7,650 nt of DNA. Source: Eubacteriales bacterium. GTDB taxonomy: Bacteria; Bacillota; Clostridia; Peptostreptococcales; Anaerovoracaceae. Made by a program: the position numbers and the translations under genes. Every line of letters begins with the position of its first letter. The stretch's first letter is position 1. The notes below the pieces were generated by a model. The model was not told the origin of the DNA. It made no database searches and worked only from the letters and a program-made list of their open reading frames with translations. Below are positions 1-6,121 of this stretch, piece after piece. Location of the stretch: the NCBI GenBank assembly GCA_029098205.1, contig JAQXNW010000074.1:1-7650 (forward strand). The letters run 5' to 3'.

Positions 1-2682
1 GTCATCATCCGTCCGGCGTATACGCTGGGCGGAACCGGAGGCGGCATTGCGAACAACGAGGAAGAACTGATCGAGCACTGCACGATGGGAATCGAGAAGA
101 GCGCCATCGGACAGGTTCTCGTAGAGAAATCCATCGCCGGATGGAAGGAAATCGAGCTTGAAGTTATGCGGGATTCGAAGGATAACTGCATCATCGTCTG
201 CTCGATGGAAAACTTAGACCCGGTCGGCATTCATACCGGAGACAGCATCGTTGTCGCGCCGACGCAGACCTTGAACGACCGGCAGTATCAGATGCTGAGA
301 GACGCGTCGCTGAAGATCATCCGCGCGCTGAAGATTGAGGGCGGATGCAACGTACAGCTGGCTTTGAACCCGGACAAAGACGAATATTATATCATCGAGG
401 TAAACCCGCGTGTGAGCCGTTCTTCCGCACTCGCTTCGAAAGCGGCGGGGTACCCGATTGCCAAGCTCGCGGCGAAAATCGCGATCGGTTATACGCTGGA
501 TGAGCTCCAGAATTATGTTACTGAATCTTCGAGCGCCTGTTTTGAGCCGATGCTGGACTACTGCGTTGTGAAATTCCCGAAGTGGCCGTTTAATAAGTTC
601 CGCACGGCGTCCCGCCGTCTGGGAACGCAGATGAAAGCGACCGGCGAGATCATGGCGATTGACCGGAATTTCGACAGCGCTTTGATGAAGGGCATCGATT
701 CTCTGGAAATTGAAGGAGACGGACTGAATATTCCGTTCATCCAGGCTCTTTCGGATGAACGCCTGATGAAGAAGCTCCGCAATCAGGATGACGAACGTCT
801 TTTCTGCATCGCGGAGGCGTTCCGGCGCGGCATCGCGACGGTGGAATCGATTCACGAGGAAACGAAGATTGACAATTGGTTCCTGAATAAGATCATGGGA
901 TTGATTGAACTCGAGAAGCGTCTTCAGACAGAAGAAGTGACGGCGGATCTCGTTCGGGAAGCCGAAAGCCGCGGCATGTCGGATTCCGAAATCCTGAAGC
1001 TGACCGGTATTCCGAGCGATGTGCTGAAGGACATCCGGCTGTATCATAATATCTTTGCCGTTTACAAGATGGTAGATACCTGCGCCGGAGAATTCCGCGC
1101 GGCTACGCCGTATTACTATGAAAGCTTCGGCGGAGCGAATGAGAGCGTCCGCTCTGAAAAGGAAAAGGTTCTGGTTGTCGGTTCCGGCCCGATCCGGATC
1201 GGTCAAGGTATTGAATTTGACTACTGCTGCGTGCAGGGTGTCTGGGCGCTCCGCGAGCTGGGTTACGAATCGATTATTATCAATAATAACCCGGAGACCG
1301 TCAGCACAGACTTTGACACTTCCGACAAGCTGTATTTCGACCCGCTTCATATCGATGACGTCATGAACGTAATCCGCCACGAACGTCCGGATGGAGTCAT
1401 CCTCCAGTTCGGCGGACAGACGTCTCTGAACCTTGCGGCCAAGCTTGCCGCGCGCTCCGTAAAAATTCTCGGAACGCAGAATAAGTACATCGATTACGCG
1501 GAGGACCGTGAAAAATTCACAGAGCTGATGCACGATCTCGATATCGTAACGCCGAAAGGATATGCGGTACGGACGCATGACGAGGCATTTAATGCGGTCC
1601 GGGATCTTGGATATCCGGTTATGGTGCGTCCTTCCTTCGTAATCGGCGGCCGCGCGATGCAGGTCGTTTATAACGATGAGGAACTGAATACATACCTGAA
1701 AGAAGCGGTACGGATGTCACATGAGCATCCGGTGCTGATCGACCAGTACATCGAAGGAAAGGAAATGGATGTCGACGCGATTGCGGATGGCGAGGATGTC
1801 CTGATTCCTGGAATCATGGAGCATTTCGAACGCACCGGCGTTCATTCCGGAGACAGCTGCACGTCGTATCCGCCATATGATTTCCCGCAGGAGCTGATCG
1901 ATGAGCTTGTGGAAACGACCGGAAAGATCACGAAGGCGCTTCATATCGTCGGTCTTGTGAACGTACAGTACGCATGGGACGGAAAGACGCTGTATGTGAT
2001 TGAAGTAAATCCGAGAGCGTCCCGCACGGTGCCGATTCTGAGCAAGGTTACGAAGGTTCCGATGGTGAAAATCGCGGTCATGGTCATGACCGGAAAGAAG
2101 CTTCGGGATATGGAATGGGGAACCGGACTTTATCCGAAGAAGGATTATTATGCGGTGAAGGTTCCTGTTTTCTCGGATTCCAAGCTGACGGATGTCGACG
2201 TCGCGGTCGGTCCGGAGATGAAATCGACAGGCGAGGTTCTTGGCATCGACCCGGATCTTGACGTTGCGATTTACAAAGGATTCCTCGGCGCGGGCGGAAA
2301 GATTCCGACTAAAGGAAAGGTTTTTGTCAGTCTCAAAGATCACGACAAAAATCCGGAATCTGCGGAAATCGTCCGGAAATATCAGGATCTTGGATTCAGC
2401 ATTTACGGATCGAAGGGAACTTCGGAGTATCTGAGAGAGTACGGCGTGGATGCGGTGTATATGTCGTTTGAGGATGTAATGCCTGAGATTGAGAAGGAGG
2501 ATATGTTCCTGATCAATACGCCGAAGGCAATGAATATGGTGGAAACCGATACGTTCCCGCTTCGCCGTGCGGCGATTGAGCGGAATCTCCCGGTTCTTAC
2601 CTGCATGGACACGGCGAGAATCTTCGCAACGGCGATCGAGCTGAAGCAGAAGGGCGTCGAGCCGGATTACAATCCGCTGTAG
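1..2682 (+). CDS. carB: Carbamoyl-phosphate synthase large subunit, 5'-truncated by the window
   Basis: CarB makes carbamoyl phosphate from bicarbonate, two ATP and ammonia channelled from the CarA glutaminase, feeding pyrimidine and arginine synthesis in the cytoplasm. The frame is open from base 1 with 893 visible residues. Residue 4 (Arg of RPAYTLGGTGGG) matches E. coli Arg169, so roughly 165 N-terminal residues lie outside; the ATG at 85 is internal. In order I see the rest of the first ATP-grasp (EVNPRVSRSSALASK near residue 133), the oligomerisation domain (about 235-385), the second ATP-grasp opening with VGSGPIRIGQGIEFDYC (from 390) with EVNPRASRTVPILSK near 668, and an MGS-fold allosteric domain from about 771. 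That last domain is divergent: the usual segment around 'K-x-x-EGRPxIxDxI' before INTP is missing, so UMP/ornithine-type control may differ. Identity is certain; the regulatory remark is inference. Confidence 0.98.
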   Translation, partial: VIIRPAYTLGGTGGGIANNEEELIEHCTMGIEKSAIGQVLVEKSIAGWKEIELEVMRDSKDNCIIVCSMENLDPVGIHTGDSIVVAPTQTLNDRQYQMLRDASLKIIRALKIEGGCNVQLALNPDKDEYYIIEVNPRVSRSSALASKAAGYPIAKLAAKIAIGYTLDELQNYVTESSSACFEPMLDYCVVKFPKWPFNKFRTASRRLGTQMKATGEIMAIDRNFDSALMKGIDSLEIEGDGLNIPFIQALSDERLMKKLRNQDDERLFCIAEAFRRGIATVESIHEETKIDNWFLNKIMGLIELEKRLQTEEVTADLVREAESRGMSDSEILKLTGIPSDVLKDIRLYHNIFAVYKMVDTCAGEFRAATPYYYESFGGANESVRSEKEKVLVVGSGPIRIGQGIEFDYCCVQGVWALRELGYESIIINNNPETVSTDFDTSDKLYFDPLHIDDVMNVIRHERPDGVILQFGGQTSLNLAAKLAARSVKILGTQNKYIDYAEDREKFTELMHDLDIVTPKGYAVRTHDEAFNAVRDLGYPVMVRPSFVIGGRAMQVVYNDEELNTYLKEAVRMSHEHPVLIDQYIEGKEMDVDAIADGEDVLIPGIMEHFERTGVHSGDSCTSYPPYDFPQELIDELVETTGKITKALHIVGLVNVQYAWDGKTLYVIEVNPRASRTVPILSKVTKVPMVKIAVMVMTGKKLRDMEWGTGLYPKKDYYAVKVPVFSDSKLTDVDVAVGPEMKSTGEVLGIDPDLDVAIYKGFLGAGGKIPTKGKVFVSLKDHDKNPESAEIVRKYQDLGFSIYGSKGTSEYLREYGVDAVYMSFEDVMPEIEKEDMFLINTPKAMNMVETDTFPLRRAAIERNLPVLTCMDTARIFATAIELKQKGVEPDYNPL

Positions 2683-2694
2683 GGCGGCGGACAA

Positions 2695-2737
2695 AGCCTG
2701 AAGCGGTGCGGAGAGAACCGGAGATTACAGGCTCCGG
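2695..2737 (+). other. Overlapping alternative hairpins in the carB 3' UTR
   Basis: Two mutually exclusive stems can form just after the carB stop. AGCCTG (2695-2700) pairs with CAGGCT (2728-2733), enclosing CGGT/ACCG (2704-2707 with 2717-2720). Alternatively CCGGAG (2718-2723) pairs with CTCCGG (2732-2737). Neither is followed by a T-run, so this is not a terminator by itself. It may be chance or a 3'-end stabiliser upstream of the real terminator. Confidence 0.3.
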
Positions 2738-2784
2738 AGAAGAAAATCGCTTCCTTTAGAAAAAATAATTGAAAATGGCAATTG

Positions 2785-2828
2785 AAAAATCCGATGCATC
2801 AGAGATGATCTGGCGCATCGGATTTTTT
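2785..2828 (+). terminator. Bidirectional intrinsic terminator between carB and the LysR gene
   Basis: A perfect 13-bp inverted repeat (2785-2797, AAAAATCCGATGC, with 2815-2827) is capped by a further CAGA/TCTG stem (2800-2803 with 2809-2812). It has a T-run on the plus strand (2823-2828) and, through the A-run at 2785-2789, a T-run on the minus strand. It lies between two convergent genes (carB plus, lysR-type minus), where it can stop both transcripts. Confidence 0.9.
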
Positions 2829-2853
2829 ATTCATTCGATTGTTTTCTGCGATT

Positions 2854-2920
2854 GGCTGCTTCAGAGGATTCGCCCGGTTATTTCCAGAGATTTTCATTCG
2901 GCTATTTCAGAGGATTCGGC
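2854..2920. repeat. Three degenerate 21-24 base tandem units at the 3' end of the LysR gene
   Basis: Three adjacent units share the pattern GGCTxxTTCAGAGGATTCG: 2854-2875, 2876-2899 (divergent, with an insertion) and 2900-2920. The last unit contains the stop codon and final codons of the minus-strand regulator. The middle unit, read in the same frame on the minus strand, would encode a similar short tail (PNENLWK then stop, against PNPLK then stop). This looks like past duplication of the gene's tail. The units are imperfect, so they are not recent. Confidence 0.5.
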
Positions 2921-3807
2921 TTTCCGCATGTTGTGCATGCGGCCTGGATAAACGCTTTCATCGGCGGCGTCGGACGGTACTGGCTGCTGATCGCGATGCC
3001 GAGCGTCCGATGGAGATCCTCCTTGAAATTTTTTACGATGACATTCGGATGACTTCCGTTCGCGGTGAAAGCAAACGCTTCGAACCCGGACATGATGGTA
3101 ACTCCCAGATGATTTGAAACCAGACTGAGAGAGGCGGTCTCGCTGTTTACACGGAATTTTACATTCGGAGTGACGCTGACAGTATCGGTCAGTGTGCTGA
3201 AGATATCGTCGTACTCTGTGGACGGCAGAATGAAATCAGTGCCGTTCAGAAGCGAAGCCGGGACCTTGTCATACTGATCGAGGGGATGCTCTTTCGGAAT
3301 GATCAGACGGATCGGATCTTCAAAGAGCGGGAAAAAACGGATTTTCGATCCCTTGGGGATCCGTCCTGTCGTAAATCCGATATCGATGGCTCCGTCGCGG
3401 ATCCGGTCCAGGACCTCGCGGTAGGTGTACTCATTTATGGAGATATCAATATTCGAGTATGCGGTCGTGAAATTAAAGACGACGCTGGGAACAAAGTTCT
3501 GCAGCATACTGCAGATGGAGCCGAGCCGGAGGCTTCCGGAGAGAAGTCCGTTGATTGAATGCACCGCGTCGCTGACGATTTCTTCATCCCGAACAACCTG
3601 AGAACAGTATTCCAGCATCTTGCGACCGTTTTCCGTCAAAGTGCACCGGTCGTGGTTCCGGTTGAAAAGAGGGAATCCGAACCGCTCCTCCAGAGAGATG
3701 ATGTTATGGCTGATGGCAGGCAGAGAATAACCGAGGACATCCGCGGCTTTTGTGAGGCTCTGAAGCTCCGCGTCTTTCATGAACACTGTATATTTTGTGA
3801 TCGACAA
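2902..3807 (-). CDS. LysR-family transcriptional regulator
   Basis: This is a 301-residue DNA-binding regulator, the normal length for the LysR family. An N-terminal winged helix-turn-helix lies at about residues 15-60 (SLTKAADVLGYSLPAISHNI, then LEERFGFPLFNR), followed by a linker helix and a two-lobed periplasmic-binding-protein-like effector domain from about residue 90. The start is taken as TTG at 3805-3807: an AGGAGG site sits 8 bases upstream (3816-3821, minus strand), and the family's conserved N-terminus would be cut by using the internal ATG ten codons later. It is divergent from the NSS transporter across about 590 bases, the classical arrangement for a LysR protein controlling its neighbour and itself. 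The effector is unknown; an amino acid or derivative is an inference from the transporter. The C-terminal tail overlaps a degenerate tandem repeat. Confidence 0.95.
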   Translation of the reverse strand: MSITKYTVFMKDAELQSLTKAADVLGYSLPAISHNIISLEERFGFPLFNRNHDRCTLTENGRKMLEYCSQVVRDEEIVSDAVHSINGLLSGSLRLGSICSMLQNFVPSVVFNFTTAYSNIDISINEYTYREVLDRIRDGAIDIGFTTGRIPKGSKIRFFPLFEDPIRLIIPKEHPLDQYDKVPASLLNGTDFILPSTEYDDIFSTLTDTVSVTPNVKFRVNSETASLSLVSNHLGVTIMSGFEAFAFTANGSHPNVIVKNFKEDLHRTLGIAISSQYRPTPPMKAFIQAACTTCGKPNPLK

Positions 3808-3815
3808 CTGGTCTT

Positions 3816-3821
3816 CCTCCT
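3816..3821 (-). promoter_or_regulatory. Shine-Dalgarno site that fixes the TTG start of the LysR gene
   Basis: On the minus strand the sequence reads AAAAGGAGGAA, with AGGAGG at 3816-3821, eight bases before TTG (3805-3807). No ATG stands at a sensible distance, so this site decides the start. Confidence 0.85.
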
Positions 3822-4090
3822 TTTCGCACTGAATCCTTTATTTATTACGCCTATTTTACGAAAAAATCAGAATTATTAAAAGTTATTTCCACATTCAAAA
3901 TTATGAATTAGACCATTCATTGTTTTTTTGAAAAAACATATACCGGATCCGGATAAGAAACTAGCAAGATTGAATTTATCCCAGATTCAGATAGTGATCC
4001 GGCTGCGCGGCGCTGCCGGGATGGATAAAAATTTGTATGGATGAATAAAGAATTCTTTTATGGAATAATGCCTATAACATTTCGTCGCTT
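3822..4090. other. AT-rich divergent regulatory region with inverted repeats
   Basis: No gene is supported here. Visible elements are: a weak minus-strand -10 candidate TAAAAT (3853-3858) for the regulator, with no clear -35; an inverted repeat ATGAAT-N6-ATTCAT (3903-3920) just upstream of it, in the position expected for autoregulation by a LysR protein; the A/T palindrome GTTTTTTTGAAAAAAC (3922-3937), likely bent DNA; the perfect palindrome CCGGATCCGG (3943-3952); and a GC-rich hairpin at 3999-4019 (CCGGC...GCCGG with an inner GCG/CGC and one T-T mismatch), which has no T-run. Which of these are operators cannot be decided from the sequence. Confidence 0.45.
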
Positions 4091-4118
4091 TTGTTCTGAA
4101 TTATCAGAAAAGTATAAT
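4091..4118 (+). promoter_or_regulatory. Candidate sigma-A promoter for the NSS transporter operon
   Basis: A consensus -10 TATAAT (4113-4118) stands 16 bases after a half-matching -35 TTGTTC (4091-4096). A start near 4125 would give a leader of about 270 bases before the transporter ATG. The weak -35 is what one expects of an activator-dependent LysR target. Confidence 0.55.
4094..4109. promoter_or_regulatory. 16-base perfect palindrome over the promoter spacer, candidate operator
   Basis: TTCTGA-ATTA-TCAGAA is a perfect 6-4-6 inverted repeat overlapping the end of the -35 and most of the spacer. A dimeric regulator bound here would block or remodel polymerase. It does not match the strict T-N11-A LysR box spacing, so the bound protein may be another regulator. 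Confidence 0.4.
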
Positions 4119-4157
4119 GTCTGCAACGAAAGATTTGAAGGAATATTTATCTTATTT

Positions 4158-4166
4158 TGATACAAT
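4158..4166 (+). promoter_or_regulatory. Second candidate promoter, extended -10
   Basis: TGATACAAT (4158-4166) fits an extended -10 (TGn followed by TACAAT). A TTGAAG lies upstream at 4135-4140, but the 20-base spacing is too long for a standard pair. If used, the leader would be about 220 bases. This is an alternative or additional start to the promoter at 4091-4118. Confidence 0.3.
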
Positions 4167-4210
4167 AAAAAACATAAATGTTCCGGAAAATCGAATCTGA
4201 CCTTCTGAAA

Positions 4211-4327
4211 ATTCTGCATGAAAGGAACGCGCACATCGCTCTGTCCGATGTAAAGCGTGATGCAGGCGAAGTACGTGCGTGAGGAGAAAGAGGATTGCAC
4301 AGCCAGCCTCTGGGGGGTAGTTCTCCT
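4211..4327 (+). ncRNA. Foldable 5' leader of the transporter operon, candidate cis-acting RNA
   Basis: Two consecutive hairpins fit the leader. Hairpin A: CTGCAT (4214-4219) with ATGCAG (4260-4265), then ACGC (4227-4230) with GCGT (4255-4258), then ACATCG (4233-4238) with CGATGT (4246-4251), giving 16 pairs in one nested stem. Hairpin B: AGGAGAA (4282-4288) with TTCTCCT (4321-4327), stacked on AGAGG (4289-4293) with CCTCT (4307-4311). I do not recognise a known riboswitch or T-box. An opposing reading is that this stretch is decayed coding DNA: an unbroken 34-codon frame at 4178-4282 (no ribosome site) has a protein-like composition. The pairing was found by eye and could be partly chance. 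Confidence 0.35.
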
Positions 4328-4393
4328 GTTTTACGGAATGCATTTTTTTCAGAATCGCTATTATTCATTGCTGTTTCTGATAAGGAGGATAAA

Positions 4394-5716
4394 ATGGCTG
4401 AAACAAAGCGAGAGGATTGGACCAGTCGATTTGGTGCAATCATGTCGATGGCGGGTATGGCCGTTGGCTTAGGAAATGTATGGAGATTTCCTTATCTGGT
4501 GGGGCAGTACGGAGGAGGCGCTTTCGTATTTGCTTATCTGATTTCTTTGATTGTCTGTGTTATTCCGCTATGTCTGGTGGAGGCTTCGCTGGGCAAGGGC
4601 ATGCAGGCCGGAGAGCTTGACACCTGGACGAAAATCACCCATAGCTCCAAGGTCGGAAAGACGATCGGAAGTATTTTTTCCCTCGGTTATTCGACAATGA
4701 ATTTCTACTTCATGTTCGTTCTTGCGGGATCCATTTATTTCATGTACACATTTGCGACAAACAAGAAAGCGACCATGGCGCCGGAAAAGATCTATCAGGA
4801 CATGAACGACAATCATCTGACAGCGCTGGTTGTGATCACAATTCTTGTTACGCTCCTTACATTCTTTGTTCTGTGGAAAGGAATCGTAAGCGGAATCGAA
4901 AGCATCAGCAAGGTCATGATGCCGGCCATCGTTGTTATTTTCGCGATAATCATCATCTTCTGCGCGATTCTTACACCGAACATCGTCGATGGATATAACT
5001 TCTATTTGGAACCGGACTGGTCGGTTCTTAAGCATCTCAGTGTATGGAAGGCTGCGGCCGGGCAGGCGTTTTTCTCCATCGGAGTCGGTCCCGGATGCGT
5101 GCTGGTTTACGGTTCTCATATCAAGAGAAACGAAGATGTTACCATGAGCATGATTACGGTCTGCATGGTGGATACAACGATCGCGCTTCTCGCGGGCTTC
5201 GCGATTATCCCGACCTGTGTGGCGCTTGGAATTGACCCGCAGTCCGGTTCCGGCCTGATCTTCATCGTGCTTCCGAAGGCGCTTTCCCAGATTCCGTTCG
5301 GAAATGTGTTCGGAATCCTTGCGATGCTTGCGATTTTCTTTGCCGGAATCACTTCCGCGATCGCACAGGCAGAGGTTGCGATTACATCGTTCTCCGACGG
5401 ACTCAAGATGAACCGGAATAAGGTTACCTTCTCGCTTTGCCTTCTGACGCTTGTCTTCGCAGTTATCTGCGCGGTGAATACCAGCCAGTTTGATTTCTGG
5501 AACAACTTCTCCGGAAACTACGTATTTATCGTTAGCGCCGGCATCGGAGCGATCGGATTCAACTATGTGTACGGAACGAAGAAGATCCGCACCGAGTTCA
5601 TGAACCCTGGAAGTGATATCCAGATCGGCGGATGGTTTGACAAGTGGGTGCAGTTCGTTGCCTGCCCGATCGCGCTGATTATTACAGCAGACAGCCTGTA
5701 CCCTTTCCTTCCGTAA
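4394..5716 (+). CDS. Sodium-dependent amino-acid symporter, NSS/SNF family (MetP-like)
   Basis: A 440-residue inner-membrane symporter that would import an amino acid with sodium. The family hallmark lies in the first helix, AGMAVGLGNVWRFPYL followed by YGGGAFVFAY (residues 20-48). The unwound sixth helix reads GQAFFSIGVGPGCVLVYGSH (223-242), corresponding to the LeuT substrate/sodium site, and the eighth helix carries AGITSAIAQAE (317-327), matching LeuT's sodium-binding segment. I count about 11 membrane helices, typical of bacterial members such as MhsT rather than the 12 of LeuT. The ATG at 4394 is preceded by AAGGAGG (4382-4388); the in-frame ATG at 4295 has no such site. It is followed by a small membrane-protein gene 75 bases on, which suggests a MetPS-like two-part importer. 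The substrate cannot be read; hydrophobic amino acids such as methionine or alanine are an inference. Confidence 0.95.
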   Translation: MAETKREDWTSRFGAIMSMAGMAVGLGNVWRFPYLVGQYGGGAFVFAYLISLIVCVIPLCLVEASLGKGMQAGELDTWTKITHSSKVGKTIGSIFSLGYSTMNFYFMFVLAGSIYFMYTFATNKKATMAPEKIYQDMNDNHLTALVVITILVTLLTFFVLWKGIVSGIESISKVMMPAIVVIFAIIIIFCAILTPNIVDGYNFYLEPDWSVLKHLSVWKAAAGQAFFSIGVGPGCVLVYGSHIKRNEDVTMSMITVCMVDTTIALLAGFAIIPTCVALGIDPQSGSGLIFIVLPKALSQIPFGNVFGILAMLAIFFAGITSAIAQAEVAITSFSDGLKMNRNKVTFSLCLLTLVFAVICAVNTSQFDFWNNFSGNYVFIVSAGIGAIGFNYVYGTKKIRTEFMNPGSDIQIGGWFDKWVQFVACPIALIITADSLYPFLP

Positions 5717-5732
5717 AGGAATACTCGAAAGG

Positions 5733-5753
5733 CGCATCGGGAGAACCGATGCG
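5733..5753 (+). other. Intercistronic hairpin between transporter and small subunit
   Basis: CGCATCGG-GAGAA-CCGATGCG forms an 8-bp perfect stem with a 5-base loop and no following T-run. It most likely acts as an mRNA processing or stability element, or a weak attenuator, setting different levels of the two proteins. The 10-mer GGCGCATCGG also occurs in the carB terminator (2812-2821). Confidence 0.55.
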
Positions 5754-5791
5754 GCTCAATCTTAACTAAGAAGAAAATCAAGGAGGAGATT

Positions 5792-5947
5792 ATGCATACA
5801 GGGACAATCGTTATGTTGATATTCATACTGGTCGTAGTGTTCGGAGGGACCTTTTTCTTGGTTGGAAAAACAGTATCCAACGGCGAGAAAAAGAAAAATG
5901 CCGTCGGAGCGCCGGATGCGCCGGAGAATGCAGGAAACGGTCAGTAA
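5792..5947 (+). CDS. MetS-like small membrane subunit of the NSS transporter
   Basis: A 51-residue protein found by reading past the transporter. A strong AGGAGG (5781-5786) stands 5 bases before ATG 5792, and the frame stops with TAA at 5945-5947. Residues 5-25 form one hydrophobic helix (TIVMLIFILVVVFGGTFFLV), followed by a lysine-rich turn (GEKKKN, 31-36) and a Pro/Ala/Gly/Asn-rich tail, implying a single-pass protein with a short N-terminus outside and the basic end inside. Size, position directly after an NSS gene, and the pattern 'TIVM...GG' followed by a charged tail resemble the MetS small subunit of Corynebacterium MetPS. Family membership is inferred from context and pattern, as the sequence is too short for certainty by eye. 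It is likely co-transcribed with the transporter and needed for its activity. Confidence 0.8.
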   Translation: MHTGTIVMLIFILVVVFGGTFFLVGKTVSNGEKKKNAVGAPDAPENAGNGQ

Positions 5948-5952
5948 AAATA

Positions 5953-5982
5953 TTGTAATGAAAAATAACAGATTCTTACTAT
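5953..5982 (+). promoter_or_regulatory. Candidate promoter after the small-subunit gene
   Basis: TTGTAA (5953-5958) and TACTAT (5977-5982) are 18 bases apart, a plausible sigma-A pair starting about six bases after the stop of the small-subunit gene. It would drive a transcript from about 5989 into the terminator at 6081-6120, or through it into the dapA remnant. Confidence 0.35.
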
Positions 5983-5988
5983 GCAGGA

Positions 5989-6120
5989 AGCGGAGTGAAA
6001 TAACGTAGGTGCAGCCAAAGAATGATAGCTGCGGATAGGTCCGCCGGATGCACAGATGGGGTCCGGATTATATAATGATGAAAATACGCGACAGAGTTTC
6101 TTTCTGCCGCGTATTTTTTT
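5989..6120 (+). ncRNA. Possible short RNA (or 3' UTR) ending at an intrinsic terminator
   Basis: No reading frame is supported here. The stretch can fold as GTGCA (6009-6013) with TGCAC (6049-6053) around GCGGA-TAGG-TCCGC (6031-6044); an alternative is GCAGC (6011-6015) with GCTGC (6028-6032). It then reaches the terminator hairpin. With the candidate promoter at 5953-5982 this would be a transcript of about 130 bases, either a small RNA or the original attenuator leader of the decayed dapA-type gene downstream. I matched it to no known riboswitch class. It may simply be the importer operon's 3' UTR. Confidence 0.3.
6081..6120 (+). terminator. Intrinsic terminator of the transporter operon
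   Basis: AAAATACGCG (6081-6090) pairs perfectly with 6108-6117, capped by CAGA/TCTG (6092-6095 with 6103-6106), and the 3' arm runs into a seven-T tract (6114-6120). It resembles the carB terminator, including the CAGA/TCTG inner stem. The A-run on the 5' arm could also serve the other strand. Confidence 0.9.
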
Positions 6121-6121
6121 A

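Noticed and set aside
214..1578. Long minus-strand open frame of 454 codons opposite carB
   Set aside because: Its arginine/histidine-rich composition is typical of antisense shadows of a coding strand, and the plus strand is unmistakable CarB.
1717..2694. Minus-strand open frame of 325 codons over the carB end
   Set aside because: Shadow frame with Arg/His/Ile-rich low-quality protein. It would also cover the carB stop with no terminator or ribosome site of its own.
3999..4019. GC-rich hairpin as an intrinsic terminator
   Set aside because: No T-run follows on either strand. It is kept only as an inverted repeat in the intergenic region.
4281..4327. Glycine riboswitch suggested by GAGGAGAAAG and CTCTGGGGGG
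   Set aside because: The conserved aptamer core (GCACCGAAG-type and CTCTCAGGCAAA-type segments) is absent.
4568..5737. Minus-strand open frame of 389 codons opposite the transporter
   Set aside because: It is an antisense shadow: highly charged, with no domain and no ribosome site, while the plus strand is a clear NSS symporter.
5989..6080. Lysine riboswitch, considered because of GTAGGTGCAGC near a dapA-type gene
   Set aside because: The stretch is far too short and lacks the conserved core elements (for example GCCGAAG) of that class.
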